Source: Streptomyces sp. JB150
GTDB lineage: Bacteria; Actinomycetota; Actinomycetes; Streptomycetales; Streptomycetaceae
Assembly (NCBI RefSeq): GCF_011193355.1
Contig: NZ_CP049780.1
Location: 4,539,085-4,603,084 of the forward strand
Reading direction: 5' to 3'
DNA length: 64,000 bases
The notes under the pieces are model-generated. The model was not told where the DNA came from. It saw only the letters and a list, made by a program, of their open reading frames with translations, and ran no database searches. How positions within the stretch are numbered: position 1 is the first letter of the stretch; each line of letters opens with the position of its first letter. The translations under genes were made by a program, and so were the position numbers. This document shows, piece by piece, positions 19,959 to 30,190 of the stretch.

Positions 19959-21665
19959 GTGAGGACAGGGACCCTGGGGCCGGCGCAGCGCGCCGAGTCG
20001 CTGGCATCGATGGCCGAGCACGAGCTGGACCTGCTGGTCGTGGGCGGTGGGGTGGTGGGCGCGGGCACGGCGCTGGACGCCGTCACCCGCGGTCTGTCCA
20101 CCGGTCTGGTCGAGGCCCGCGACTGGGCGTCGGGCACGTCGAGCCGGTCCAGCAAGCTGATCCACGGCGGACTGCGCTATCTGGAGATGCTCGACTTCGC
20201 ACTCGTGCGCGAGGCACTGAAGGAGCGCGGCCTGCTGCTGGAGCGGCTCGCCCCGCACCTGGTCAAACCGGTCCCGTTCCTCTATCCCCTCCAGCACAAG
20301 GGCTGGGAGCGGCTGTACGCCGGGTCGGGCGTCGCGCTCTACGACGCGATGTCCATGGCCCGCGGGCACGGCCGCGGCCTGCCCGTGCACCGGCACCTGA
20401 GCCGCCGTCACGCCCTGCGCGTGGCGCCCTGCCTGAAGAAGGACGCGCTCGTCGGCGCGCTCCAGTACTACGACGCGCAGATGGACGACGCCCGCTTCGT
20501 GGCCACCCTGGTGCGCACCGCGGTGGCCTACGGCGCGAAGGCCGCCAACCGCGCGCGGGTCACCGGCTTCCTGCGCGAGGGCGAACGGGTCGTCGGCGCG
20601 CGCGTGCAGGACGTCGAGGCGGGCGGGGAGTACGAAATCCGCGCCAAGCAGATCGTCAACGCCACCGGGGTGTGGACCGACGACACCCAGGCGATGGTGG
20701 GGGAGCGCGGCCGGTTCCACGTCCGCGCTTCCAAGGGCATCCACCTCGTCGTGCCCAAGGACCGCATCCACTCCACCACCGGGCTGATCCTGCGCACCGA
20801 GAAGTCCGTGCTGTTCGTCATCCCCTGGGGGCGGCACTGGATCGTCGGCACCACCGACACCGACTGGGACCTCGACAAGGCCCACCCCGCCGCCTCCAGC
20901 GCCGACATCGACTACCTGCTCGAACACGTCAACTCCGTCCTCGCGGTGCCCCTCACCCGCGACGACGTGGAGGGCGTCTACGCGGGCCTGCGCCCGCTGC
21001 TGGCCGGCGAGTCCGACGCCACCAGCAAGCTCTCGCGCGAGCACACCGTCGCCCACCCGGTGCCCGGCCTGGTCGTGGTGGCGGGCGGCAAGTACACGAC
21101 GTACCGGGTCATGGCCAAGGACGCGGTCGACGAGGCGGTGCACGGACTCGACCTGCGGGTCGCCGAGTGCGTCACCGAGGACATCCCGCTGCTCGGCGCG
21201 GAGGGCTACCGCGCGCTGTGGAACGCGCGGGCGCGCATCGCCCAGCGCACCGGGCTCCATGTCGTACGCGTGGAACACCTGTTGAACCGGTACGGCTCCC
21301 TGGCCGAGGAGGTGTTCGACCTCATCGCCGGTGACTCCTCGCTGGGCGAGCCGCTGCCCGGCGCCGAGGACTATCTGCGCGCGGAGGTCGTCTACGCCGC
21401 CTCCCACGAGGGCGCCCGGCACCTGGACGACGTCCTGACCCGGCGCACCCGCATCTCCATCGAGACCTTCGACCGCGGCACCCGCTGCGCCCGCGAGGCC
21501 GCCGCGCTGATGGCCCCCGTGCTGGGCTGGGGCAAGGACCAGATCGAACGCGAGGTCCAGCACTACGAGAAGCGGGTCGAGGCCGAACGCGAGTCGCAGC
21601 GCCAGCCGGACGACCTGACGGCGGACGCGGCGCGCCTGGGGGCGCCGGACATCGTGCCGCTGTAG
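19959..21665 (+). CDS. glpD: FAD-dependent glycerol-3-phosphate dehydrogenase
   Basis: 568-aa membrane-associated flavoenzyme that oxidises sn-glycerol-3-phosphate to dihydroxyacetone phosphate and feeds electrons to the quinone pool. FAD motif DLLVVGGGVVGAGTALDA near residues 24-40, then SSRSSKLIHGGLRYLE, substrate-region residues around TGLILRTEKSVLFVIPWG and GTTDTDWD, and the C-terminal DAO_C cap. GTG 19959 with GGGAGG five bases upstream is chosen; 46 upstream in-frame codons are Arg/Pro-rich and unlike the family. No glycerol kinase or transporter is adjacent. Confidence 0.94.
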   Translation: MRTGTLGPAQRAESLASMAEHELDLLVVGGGVVGAGTALDAVTRGLSTGLVEARDWASGTSSRSSKLIHGGLRYLEMLDFALVREALKERGLLLERLAPHLVKPVPFLYPLQHKGWERLYAGSGVALYDAMSMARGHGRGLPVHRHLSRRHALRVAPCLKKDALVGALQYYDAQMDDARFVATLVRTAVAYGAKAANRARVTGFLREGERVVGARVQDVEAGGEYEIRAKQIVNATGVWTDDTQAMVGERGRFHVRASKGIHLVVPKDRIHSTTGLILRTEKSVLFVIPWGRHWIVGTTDTDWDLDKAHPAASSADIDYLLEHVNSVLAVPLTRDDVEGVYAGLRPLLAGESDATSKLSREHTVAHPVPGLVVVAGGKYTTYRVMAKDAVDEAVHGLDLRVAECVTEDIPLLGAEGYRALWNARARIAQRTGLHVVRVEHLLNRYGSLAEEVFDLIAGDSSLGEPLPGAEDYLRAEVVYAASHEGARHLDDVLTRRTRISIETFDRGTRCAREAAALMAPVLGWGKDQIEREVQHYEKRVEAERESQRQPDDLTADAARLGAPDIVPL

Positions 21666-22091
21666 GGGGCGCGACAGAGTTCGTTCCGGTGCAGCGGGCG
21701 GCGGATCTGTGCCGGTGCGGGCGGGCGGCGGGGTGCGTGCCGGTGTGGCGCGCGCCGGAGGATGCCGCGTCGTCGTGGTCCGCGTCGGATGTCGAGTCGT
21801 TATGGTCCACGTGAGGGCCTCGCGCCGCTGTGGCCCCCGGCGTTCGCCGTGCGACGAACGGCATCTGAGGGGGCCTCAAGTCGGCGTATCCCGGACGTTT
21901 CCCCGCCGCGCGGCTACTGTTTCACCCGAACGAGTGTCACGAATCGGGATCTCTGTTCGGAACCGTCTCGTTCTACGGGTGCGGGGACAGAACCCCGCGG
22001 TGAGCGACGCCGTGAGCCACCCTGGGCGTCGGGCACTTGTCGGGTGAGGGACAATGGAGCCTCTGTCAGGGCGGGTTGCATGAGGGGACGC
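21666..22091. other. Intergenic region between glpD and the kinase cluster
   Basis: About 425 bases with no credible gene. It must carry the promoter for the kinase series; no obvious -35/-10 pair stands out to me. The last 60 bases hold AGGGCGGG and GAGGGG ribosome-site-like words before ATG 22080 and ATG 22092. Confidence 0.5.
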
Positions 22092-24116
22092 ATGTCGGAG
22101 GCGGAGCGGGCGGGGACATCTCGTCAGGAGACTCGTCAGGACAACAGCGAGCGTCTCCTCGCCGGTCGGTACCGGCTGGGAGACGTGCTCGGCCGCGGAG
22201 GCATGGGCACGGTCTGGCGCGCCGTGGACGAGACCCTGGGCCGGACGGTCGCCGTCAAGGAGCTGCGGTTCCCGTCGAACATCGACGAGGACGAGAAACG
22301 CCGGCTGATCACGCGCACGCTGCGCGAGGCCAAGGCCATCGCGCGGATCCGCAACACCAGCGCGGTGACGGTCTACGACGTGGTCGACGAGGACGACCGC
22401 CCGTGGATCGTGATGGAGCTGGTCGAGGGCAAGTCGCTCGCCGAGGTGATCCGCGAGGACGGCCTGCTGGAGCCGCGGCGCGCCGCCGAGGTCGGCCTCG
22501 CCATCCTCGACGTGCTGCGCTCCGCGCACCGTGAGGGCATCCTGCACCGCGACGTGAAGCCGTCCAACGTGCTCATCGCCGACGACGGCCGGGTCGTGCT
22601 CACCGACTTCGGTATCGCCCAGGTCGAGGGCGACCCGTCCATCACCTCCACCGGCATGCTCGTCGGCGCCCCCTCGTACATCTCCCCGGAGCGCGCCCGG
22701 GGCCACAAGCCCGGCCCCGCCGCCGACCTGTGGTCCCTCGGCGGACTGCTCTACGCGGCGGTGGAGGGCACTCCGCCGTACGACAAGGGGTCCGCCATCG
22801 CCACGCTCACCGCGGTGATGACCGAGCCCCTGGAGGAGCCGAAGAACGCGGGCCCGCTGCGGGACGTCATCTACGGCCTGCTCACCAAGGACCCGGCCCA
22901 GCGGCTCGACGACGCGGGCGCACGGGCCATGCTCAAGGCCGTCATCAACGCGCCGGCGACCGCCGGACCGGAACCGGCCGACGCCACCAAGGTCGTCCCG
23001 CTGCCGGCCCAGCCGGGCACCCCGGCCACCGGTGGCGGAAGGCGCGGCGAGGAGGCGGCCGAGCGGCTGCGCGGCGCCCTGCGCTCCGCGCGCAAGGCCG
23101 CGGCGGGCACGGGCGTCGCGGCGGCGGACCGCGGCACCTCCGGCTCCGGCACCGGCTCCCCGGCCGGCACCCCCGCCGGAGCCTCCGCCCCGGCCGCGAC
23201 GACCGGCCCGGCCAGCCCGACGACCCGGACACCGGGCCACGCCGGCACGGGCAACACCACCGCGACCGGCCGCGGTTCGGGCTGGCCCGTGATGACGCCG
23301 CCGCCGGACATGCCCGCGCGTCCCGTGCCCCGGGCGCCGCTCACCGACGTCGTGCCCCGGCGGACCCTGGTCGTCATCGCGGTCGCCGTGGTCGTCGCGG
23401 TGCTCGGTGTCGTCCTGGCCCTGACGCTCGGCGGCGACGACGACGGCACCAACCAGTCCCAGGACGCCGGGAAGACGGCCTCCGCGGGCGCGAGCGCGGA
23501 CGCCGGCACCAAGGGCGACCCGAGCGGCGGTGTGCGCACCGACGGCTCGGCGACCGGCTCGGCCGGCTCCACGCCGGGTGCCACGGCGAGCGACGGCGGG
23601 GCCGGCGCGGACGACTCCGGGAAGGAGTCCGGCAAGGAGACCGGCAAGGACTCCGCGAGCGGCTCCGGCAAGGACGACGACATCGCCGCCGAGTCCACCC
23701 ACCGGGGCGGGCAGGGCTACTCGATCGGCCTGCCCGACGGCTGGAAGTACCGGTCGTCGGACGCGGCGGGCGACCGCTTCACCGGCCCCGACGGCCAGAA
23801 GCTCCTCATCGGCTGGACCAGCACGCCCAAGGACGACCCGGTCGCGGACTGGAAGAACCAGGAGCGCTTCATGGTCCGCGCGCAGTACGACCGGATCCGG
23901 ATAGAGCAGGTGGACTACCGGGGCTGGAACACGGCCGACTGGGAGTTCACCTACGTCGACGGCGGCACCAAGTACCGGACGATCGACCGAGGTTTCGTGG
24001 TCGACGACGACCAGGGCTACGCGTTGATGTACACGGCGAAGGCCGCCAAGTGGGACAGCGAGCTGCGCGGAATCACCTGGCGGACCTTCACGAAGACCTT
24101 CGAACCCAAGGCGTGA
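22092..24116 (+). CDS. Hanks-type Ser/Thr protein kinase with one membrane helix and an extracytoplasmic domain
   Basis: First of six tandem kinase-family genes; 674 aa. Kinase domain about residues 22-290 with a complete set: GRGGMGTVW loop, VAVKEL lysine, HRDVKPSN catalytic loop, DFGIA, and APSYISPERA. A Pro/Ala/Thr-rich juxtamembrane stretch follows, one membrane helix at about 425-448 (TLVVIAVAVVVAVLGVV), an Asp/Ser/Gly-rich linker, then a 135-residue outside domain beginning GYSIGLPDGWKYRS. The outside part is not a PASTA repeat. Start ATG 22092 with GAGGGG just upstream; ATG 22080 is an alternative. Confidence 0.92.
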   Translation: MSEAERAGTSRQETRQDNSERLLAGRYRLGDVLGRGGMGTVWRAVDETLGRTVAVKELRFPSNIDEDEKRRLITRTLREAKAIARIRNTSAVTVYDVVDEDDRPWIVMELVEGKSLAEVIREDGLLEPRRAAEVGLAILDVLRSAHREGILHRDVKPSNVLIADDGRVVLTDFGIAQVEGDPSITSTGMLVGAPSYISPERARGHKPGPAADLWSLGGLLYAAVEGTPPYDKGSAIATLTAVMTEPLEEPKNAGPLRDVIYGLLTKDPAQRLDDAGARAMLKAVINAPATAGPEPADATKVVPLPAQPGTPATGGGRRGEEAAERLRGALRSARKAAAGTGVAAADRGTSGSGTGSPAGTPAGASAPAATTGPASPTTRTPGHAGTGNTTATGRGSGWPVMTPPPDMPARPVPRAPLTDVVPRRTLVVIAVAVVVAVLGVVLALTLGGDDDGTNQSQDAGKTASAGASADAGTKGDPSGGVRTDGSATGSAGSTPGATASDGGAGADDSGKESGKETGKDSASGSGKDDDIAAESTHRGGQGYSIGLPDGWKYRSSDAAGDRFTGPDGQKLLIGWTSTPKDDPVADWKNQERFMVRAQYDRIRIEQVDYRGWNTADWEFTYVDGGTKYRTIDRGFVVDDDQGYALMYTAKAAKWDSELRGITWRTFTKTFEPKA

Positions 24117-24283
24117 CCGGCCCCGGGACCGGTTCGCGGACCTGATATCTCGCATCCCCTCCGTACGGCTTGACTCCGGCACGTATCGTGAGTGCTTGCG
24201 AACCGTGCGCATCCGGAACCGGTGTATCCGGAACCGGACACCGGACGAACGGAACCGACAGCAGGGCGGCCGGGGGAGGCAAC

Positions 24284-27157
24284 GTGGACGACTATGCGGG
24301 ACGGGTCCTCGCCGACCGCTACCGCCTGCCGCTGCCCCCCGCCGACGCGTACGAACTCACCGAGACCCGCGCCTTCGACACCTACAGCGGACAGGAAGTC
24401 CTCGTCCGGCAGGTGCCGTTGCCGGAGGTCGTGGAGGCGGAGGTGCTGGACGCCGACGGGCTGCCCGACGGCTTCACGGCCCGCGACCGCTCCACCCGGC
24501 GGCCGGGTGCCGCCGCCGGACGGACCGGCGGGGGAGTGCGGCGGCCCGCGGACCCGGTGGTGCGCCGGGCGGTGGAGGCCGCGCAGGCCGCGGCCCGCAT
24601 CCCCGATCATCCGCGACTCGACCAGGTCTTCGACGTGTTCGCCGAGGGCGGCTCGCTGTGGATCGTCAGCGAGCTGGTGCCCGCGCGGCCGCTGGCGGCG
24701 CTGCTCGCCGAGAAGCCCCTGACTCCCTACCGGGCGGCCGAGGTCGCCTCCGACGTCCTGATGGCCCTGCGGGTCCTGCACGCCCACGGCTGGGTGCACC
24801 GCAACATCACCGCCCGCACGGTCCTCGTCTGCGACGACGGCCGCGTCGTGCTGACCGGCCTCGCGGTCGGCGCGGCGGAGGAGGCGCTGTGCGGGTACGA
24901 CCCCGTGCCGCCGCCCGAGGACGGCCCGGAGGGCGAGAGCGAGGGCGCCGGGGACGGCCACTGGGGCGCCGATGCCGGTGCTGCCGGTGGCGGGCCCGCC
25001 GGCTCCGCCGCGGACGCGTACGGAGGCCCGGCCGGCGGGTCGTACGGAGGCCCGGCCGGCGGATCCAGCCCAGGCCCGGCCGGAGGCGCGTACGCAGGCC
25101 CGGCCCGCGGGACGTTCGCGGGCCCTGCCGGAGGCGGGCACGCCGGCCCCGGCGCGGGCGGGCACATGGGCCCGGCGGGCGGTCTGGCGGGCGCGGATCC
25201 CGAGGCCGCGCGGCGGGCCGCGATCGAGGCGCGGGCGGCCGGCGGACTGCCGGGCACCGAGCGGACCGACGGCAGGGGAACGCCCCGCGGAGCGAGAACT
25301 CCCGACAGCGGTGACGACATCAGGGCCGCGCGGGCCGGGGCGATCGCCGCGTACCGCGCGGGAGCACGCGCCGCCGCCCGGGTGCAGGAAGCCCGGCACA
25401 GCGGCGCCACCGCTCTTCCCGGCGCCCGCCCCGCCCCCGACGACGACCGGTCCGCACCGGCACCGCGGCCCTACTCCGGCGCCCCGGACGCCGCCCCCCG
25501 TACGCCCGGCGACGGCGCCGCCGACGCCCCTCCGCCGGGCCGGATAGCCGACCCGTACGGCGTCCGCGCCACCACCCCGTGGCACGGCGCGTCCCCGCGC
25601 CCCGGACAGCCGGCGGAGGGCGGCCACTCCCAGGACCACCCCCACCGCCCCGGCGACCCCCACCGCCCCGGTGCCGCCGCGTCCCGGCCGGGCCCGCCCG
25701 CCCTCCCGGCGAGCGGTGCCTACGGCTCGGGCAGGCCGCAGCCGGGCGTCCCGGCGCAGTACGGCGGCCCCCGCCCGCCGGACGACGACCGGACCCTGCC
25801 CGCCCAGCAGAGCGCCCGTACGGGGCTCCCGTCCAGCGGCGGCCCGGAGCAGCCCGGCGGAGGCTGGGACGACGTCGCGGCGGGAGCGCCCGCCCGCCGG
25901 GGACCGGCGACCGCGCTCGCCGCCGAGCGGGCCCGGCAGGCCCGTATGGCCGTGGTGGGCCCGGTGACCGAGCGCTGGGCGCCCGAGCAGGCCGGGCCGG
26001 TGCACGAGAACTGGCAGCTGGCACCGCCCATCGGGCCCGCGACCGACCTGTGGGCGCTGGGCGCGCTGCTGTTCCGCGCCGTCCAGGGCCACGCGCCGTA
26101 CCCCGAGGAGTCGACGGCGGAGCTGGTGCAGATGGTGTGCGCCGAGCCGCCCGCGTACGCCGAGGAGTGCGGACCGCTGCGCCCGGTCGTCGAGTCGCTG
26201 CTGCGTCAGGACCCCACCGATCGCCTGGACTTCGAGGAGCTGCGCGGCTGGCTGCGCTCCCTGGTGCGCTCGGCGCCCGAGCCGGAGGCCGGGCTGCACG
26301 TGGTGGCCGCGCCGCCCGCCGGCACCGGCCGGCTGCCGGTCGTACGCCGCCGCGGCGAGCTGGTGCGCAGGCGGCGCGCCGGGCTGCCGGTGCACCAGGG
26401 ACGGCACAAGCGGGGCAAGGAGAAGGAGCGTTCACCGCGCAGCCTCGGCCGCGCCCTGCTCCTGCTGGTGCTGCTCGGCCTCGGCGCGGCGATCGCGTAC
26501 GCGATGCTGTTCATGCCGAAGGCCGGGGAGAACGGCGGCACGGACGGCGCCGAACGCACCGGTGCGGCAGGGCAGGTGAGCGAGGCGCCCGCCCCGCCGG
26601 ACGACGCGAGCGGCCGGCCCGACACCGACCAGGCCGGCCCCGGCACCGGCGCGCCCTCCGGATCGGCCGGTTCCACCCACACCCAGACCACCGGCCCCAA
26701 GACGGTCGACGGCTTCCGTCTGCGCACCGACCCCGAGGGCTTCCGGGTCGCCGTGGCCGAGGACTGGCGCCGCACCCCGAAGAACGGCAGCGGCCAGGTG
26801 GTCTACGGCAAGGGCGACTTCGAGCTGATCGTCGTCCCCGGACGGGACGCGGCGGACGAGTACGGCGACGACCCGATGGCGTACCAGCGCGAGCGCGAGC
26901 CGGAGCTGCGGCCGTACCGCGAGTCGAGCTGGGCGTCCGCGACCGGACTGAGGTCCATTCAGGTCGGCGAACGGGCCATGGCGGAGGGGCAGTACACCTG
27001 GACCGGCGACGACGGCGACGAGCTGTTCGTGCGCAACCTGGCGATCCTGGTCGACGGCCGCTATCACGTCCTGCAACTGCGCGGCCCGGAGTCCGAACGC
27101 GACGAGGTGAACCGGCTGTACGAGCAGGCGGCCGCGACCTACCAGGTCACGGGCTGA
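24284..27157 (+). CDS. Membrane-anchored pseudokinase with low-complexity insert
   Basis: 957-aa kinase-like protein that lacks catalytic residues. No glycine-rich loop follows DRYRLPLPP; the lysine strand reads VLVRQV; the catalytic loop is HRNITARTVLV (Asp replaced by Asn174); the DFG site is TGL (Asp replaced by Gly192). About residues 205-550 are Gly/Pro/Ala/Arg-rich low-complexity sequence with GGPAGG-like repeats, after which the C-lobe resumes (GPATDLWALGALLFRAVQG... LLRQDPTDRLDFEEL). One membrane helix lies at about 723-743, and the outside domain (DGFRLRTDPEGFRVAVAEDW) resembles those of its neighbours. GTG 24284 has GGGGGAGG five bases before it. It probably scaffolds or regulates the active kinases. 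Confidence 0.88.
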   Translation: MDDYAGRVLADRYRLPLPPADAYELTETRAFDTYSGQEVLVRQVPLPEVVEAEVLDADGLPDGFTARDRSTRRPGAAAGRTGGGVRRPADPVVRRAVEAAQAAARIPDHPRLDQVFDVFAEGGSLWIVSELVPARPLAALLAEKPLTPYRAAEVASDVLMALRVLHAHGWVHRNITARTVLVCDDGRVVLTGLAVGAAEEALCGYDPVPPPEDGPEGESEGAGDGHWGADAGAAGGGPAGSAADAYGGPAGGSYGGPAGGSSPGPAGGAYAGPARGTFAGPAGGGHAGPGAGGHMGPAGGLAGADPEAARRAAIEARAAGGLPGTERTDGRGTPRGARTPDSGDDIRAARAGAIAAYRAGARAAARVQEARHSGATALPGARPAPDDDRSAPAPRPYSGAPDAAPRTPGDGAADAPPPGRIADPYGVRATTPWHGASPRPGQPAEGGHSQDHPHRPGDPHRPGAAASRPGPPALPASGAYGSGRPQPGVPAQYGGPRPPDDDRTLPAQQSARTGLPSSGGPEQPGGGWDDVAAGAPARRGPATALAAERARQARMAVVGPVTERWAPEQAGPVHENWQLAPPIGPATDLWALGALLFRAVQGHAPYPEESTAELVQMVCAEPPAYAEECGPLRPVVESLLRQDPTDRLDFEELRGWLRSLVRSAPEPEAGLHVVAAPPAGTGRLPVVRRRGELVRRRRAGLPVHQGRHKRGKEKERSPRSLGRALLLLVLLGLGAAIAYAMLFMPKAGENGGTDGAERTGAAGQVSEAPAPPDDASGRPDTDQAGPGTGAPSGSAGSTHTQTTGPKTVDGFRLRTDPEGFRVAVAEDWRRTPKNGSGQVVYGKGDFELIVVPGRDAADEYGDDPMAYQREREPELRPYRESSWASATGLRSIQVGERAMAEGQYTWTGDDGDELFVRNLAILVDGRYHVLQLRGPESERDEVNRLYEQAAATYQVTG

Positions 27158-27346
27158 CCACACCTGAACGACCGTCGGCGCGCCGTGGACCGCCGTTGGC
27201 CCGCGCGTTTCCCGAGGTTGGCCGAACGGTTCCCGTCCGTCACGGAAAGCGACAACCGTCACAGTGCGGTCTCCGTGCCGCCCCCGTGGTTCCCCGGACG
27301 GGGGCGGCTCCTTACGCTGACCCTGTCAAGAGCATTGCGGGGAAAC

Positions 27347-28945
27347 GTGAATCAGATGCAGGGCCTGCTCCTCGGGGGCCGCTACCGGCTCGACGCCGCC
27401 ATCGGCAGCGGCGGCATGGGCCGGGTGTGGCGCGCCCACGACGAGGTGCTGCACCGCGCCGTCGCCATCAAGGAGCTGACCGCCGCGCTCTACGTCTCCG
27501 AGAGCGACCGGGCCGTGCTGCTGGCCCGCACCCGCGCCGAGGCGCGCGCGGCGGCACGGATCAACCACTCCGCCGTCGTCACCGTGCACGACGTGCTGGA
27601 ACACGACGGCCGTCCGTGGATCGTGATGGAGCTGGTCGAAGGCCGCTCGCTCGCCGACGCGGTCAAGGCGGACGGCCGGATCGAGCCCGCCGAGGCCGCC
27701 CGGATCGGCCTGTGGGTGCTGCGCGCCCTGCGCGCCGCGCACACCGCCGGCGTCCTGCACCGGGACGTCAAACCCGGCAACGTGCTGCTCGCCCACGACG
27801 GCCGGGTGCTGCTCACCGACTTCGGCATCGCGCAGATCGACGGCGACACCACCATCACCCGCACCGGCGAGGTCGTCGGCTCGGTCGACTTCCTCGCCCC
27901 CGAACGCATCCGCGGCCACGACCCCGGCCCCGCCTCCGACCTGTGGGCGCTCGGCGCCACGCTCTACACGGCGGTGGAGGGCAGCTCGCCGTTCCGCCGC
28001 ACCTCGCCGCTGTCCACCATGCAGGCCATCGTCGAGGAGGAGCCCGCCGAGCCCGGCCACGCCGGTCCGCTGGCGCCCGTCATCGCCGCCCTGCTGCGCA
28101 AGGAGCCCGCCGCCCGGCCCGCCTCCGCGGCGGCCGAACACCTGCTCGCCGAGGCGGCGGAGGGCCGGCGCCCGCACATCGCGCCGTACGAGGCGACCCG
28201 CCCCGTCGGTCCCCGCCCGACGGCGGCCGACACCCGGGCCCACACCCGCCCGGACGCCACCGCCACCACCCCTGCCGCCGGGCCCGGCACCCCCGCGCCC
28301 CGGCGGCGCCGGCTGCGCACCCTGGCACTGGTCGTCGCCGTGGCCGCGATCGTCGGCGGCGGCACCGCGGCGGCCTGGCAGACCTGGGGCGCCGGCACCG
28401 GCGCCGACGGCATCCGGACCGGCGCCGCCACCTCGTCGACCACCGGCGACGGCTCCCCGACGACCCTGCCCGACGGCTGGGCACGCGTCGACGACCCGGC
28501 GGGTTTCAGCCTCTCCGTGCCCGGCGACGACTGGGAGCGGAGCGTCTACAGCGACGACGGCGAGCTGACCCAGATCGACTACTCGCCCGACGGCGGGGTG
28601 CACCTGCTGCGCATCGCCGTCGACCTCTCGCCCGACTTCGACAACGCGCGCGACCACCAGCTCGACCTGGAGCAGCAGGTCGGGCGGCTCGCCGGGTACC
28701 GGCGGGTGTCGCTGGCGGACAAGCTCTACCGGGACCGTCAGGGCTCCCTGTGGGAGTACACGTGGACCGCGCTGGAGCGGGACCCCGGACCCTACGTCGG
28801 CCCGCGCCGCGCCATCGACCACATGTACCTCAGCCGGGACGGCGTCGAGTACGCGATCTACATGGCCGGCCCGGCGGACGACTGGGAGACCACGCGGGAG
28901 CAGTTCGGCACGGTGCTGCGCAGCTGGCGGCCGGCGCACGGGTGA
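27347..28945 (+). CDS. Hanks-type Ser/Thr protein kinase with extracytoplasmic domain
   Basis: 532 aa. Kinase domain about residues 10-275 with every catalytic motif: GSGGMGRVW, VAIKEL, HRDVKPGN, DFGIA and SVDFLAPERI. After a basic/Pro linker comes a membrane helix near 325-348, then an outside domain starting LPDGWARVDDPAGFSLSVPGDDW, which shares the DGW...P-GF pattern with the other kinases here. Start GTG 27347 after GCGGGGAAAC; an ATG three codons later is also possible. The 189 bases upstream include CTTACGCTGACCCTGTC, perhaps a promoter of its own. Confidence 0.92.
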   Translation: MNQMQGLLLGGRYRLDAAIGSGGMGRVWRAHDEVLHRAVAIKELTAALYVSESDRAVLLARTRAEARAAARINHSAVVTVHDVLEHDGRPWIVMELVEGRSLADAVKADGRIEPAEAARIGLWVLRALRAAHTAGVLHRDVKPGNVLLAHDGRVLLTDFGIAQIDGDTTITRTGEVVGSVDFLAPERIRGHDPGPASDLWALGATLYTAVEGSSPFRRTSPLSTMQAIVEEEPAEPGHAGPLAPVIAALLRKEPAARPASAAAEHLLAEAAEGRRPHIAPYEATRPVGPRPTAADTRAHTRPDATATTPAAGPGTPAPRRRRLRTLALVVAVAAIVGGGTAAAWQTWGAGTGADGIRTGAATSSTTGDGSPTTLPDGWARVDDPAGFSLSVPGDDWERSVYSDDGELTQIDYSPDGGVHLLRIAVDLSPDFDNARDHQLDLEQQVGRLAGYRRVSLADKLYRDRQGSLWEYTWTALERDPGPYVGPRRAIDHMYLSRDGVEYAIYMAGPADDWETTREQFGTVLRSWRPAHG

Positions 28946-29051
28946 TGGGCGGCGGCCCGCTGACCGAAAGCGTCTGACGGACCGTCGGTTGTCGGCCAAC
29001 CTGCGGCTTTCCCCCCGGAGGCGGTGGCTCCGGCTGGGGCATCATGGGCCC

Positions 29052-30110
29052 ATGGGGACCGAGCGGACGGACGGCCGGGTCATCGCGGGGCGATACCGGC
29101 TGGAGGCGCTGCTCGGCCGCGGCGGCATGGGCCTCGTCTGGCGGGCCACCGACCAGCTGCTGCGGCGGCGGGTGGCCGTAAAGGAGATCGCGCAGGACGC
29201 GTCCCTCTCGCCGGAGGAGGCGCGGCGCCAGTGCGACCGCATCCTGCGCGAGGCCCGTGCGGTGGCGCGACTGAGCCATCCGCACGTCATCGTCGTGCAC
29301 GACGTCGTGGTCCACGACGAACGGCCGTACATCGTCATGGAGCTGATCGACGGCGGCTCCCTCGCCGACCGCATCGCCCGGCACGGGCCGGTCGACGCGT
29401 ACGAGGCCGCGCGCATCGGCGTCCATCTGCTGGGCGCGCTGCGCACCGCGCACGCGGCCGGGGTACTGCACCGCGATCTCAAGCCCGCCAACGTGCTGAT
29501 CGAGTCCGGCACCGGCCGGGTCGTGCTCACCGACTTCGGCGTCGCCCAGGTGCCGGGCGCCACGACGCTCACCGAGTCCGGCTCCTTCGTCGGCTCCCCC
29601 GAGTACACCGCCCCGGAGCGGATGTCCGGCGCCGGCACCGGACCGGCCTCGGACCTGTGGTCGCTGGGCGTGCTGCTGTGCACGGCGCTCAGCGGCCACT
29701 CGCCGTTCCACCGCGACACCCTCGGCGGCATCCTGCACGCCGTGGTGGACGACCAGATCCGGCCGCCCGCGCAGGCGGGGCCCCTGCTGCCGGTCGTGCA
29801 GGGCCTGTTGGAGCGCGACCCCGAGCGGCGGCTGGACGCGGCGGAGGCGGAGCGGATGCTGCGCGCGTTCCGGGAGACGGGGCGGATGCCGCTGCCCCGC
29901 GGCGGGACGGCGCGCGGGCCGCGCGACCGGCTGGTGACCGCGTTGCTGGTGGCCGCGATGGCGGCGGCGGGGGTGTCGGCGGCGGCGCTGCTGATGACCG
30001 GCGGGGGCGGCGAGGGCGGGGACCCGCCGGTGAGTCCGGGGCCGAGCGTGACGGTGACGGCGACCGTCACGTCGTCGGTCACCGCCGAGTCCGGGATAAA
30101 CAGAAGATAA
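29052..30110 (+). CDS. Hanks-type Ser/Thr protein kinase, no sensor domain
   Basis: 352 aa, the shortest of the cluster. Kinase domain residues 12-275 with GRGGMGLVW, VAVKEI, HRDLKPAN, DFGVA and SPEYTAPERM. One membrane helix at about 294-318 is followed by only some 35 outside residues rich in Thr/Val/Ser (VTVTATVTSSVTA). It lacks the outside domain of its neighbours, so it may take its signal from a partner or act constitutively. ATG 29052 lies without a strong ribosome site; 106 bases separate it from the previous gene. Confidence 0.92.
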   Translation: MGTERTDGRVIAGRYRLEALLGRGGMGLVWRATDQLLRRRVAVKEIAQDASLSPEEARRQCDRILREARAVARLSHPHVIVVHDVVVHDERPYIVMELIDGGSLADRIARHGPVDAYEAARIGVHLLGALRTAHAAGVLHRDLKPANVLIESGTGRVVLTDFGVAQVPGATTLTESGSFVGSPEYTAPERMSGAGTGPASDLWSLGVLLCTALSGHSPFHRDTLGGILHAVVDDQIRPPAQAGPLLPVVQGLLERDPERRLDAAEAERMLRAFRETGRMPLPRGGTARGPRDRLVTALLVAAMAAAGVSAAALLMTGGGGEGGDPPVSPGPSVTVTATVTSSVTAESGINRR

Positions 30111-30190
30111 GCCGCACCGCGGGTCACGGCTCTGTGACCGCTCCTGCGTGAAGTGGATGCGTGGGCGCCCGGCGCGATATCCATGAACGC

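Noticed and set aside
24970..25250. GGC/CCG-rich repeats inside the pseudokinase as a separate element
   Set aside because: They are in frame within one continuous coding sequence and encode the Gly/Pro insert.
25579..28977. 1132-codon plus-strand frame within the kinase cluster
   Set aside because: Antiphase shadow of the pseudokinase and the next kinase.
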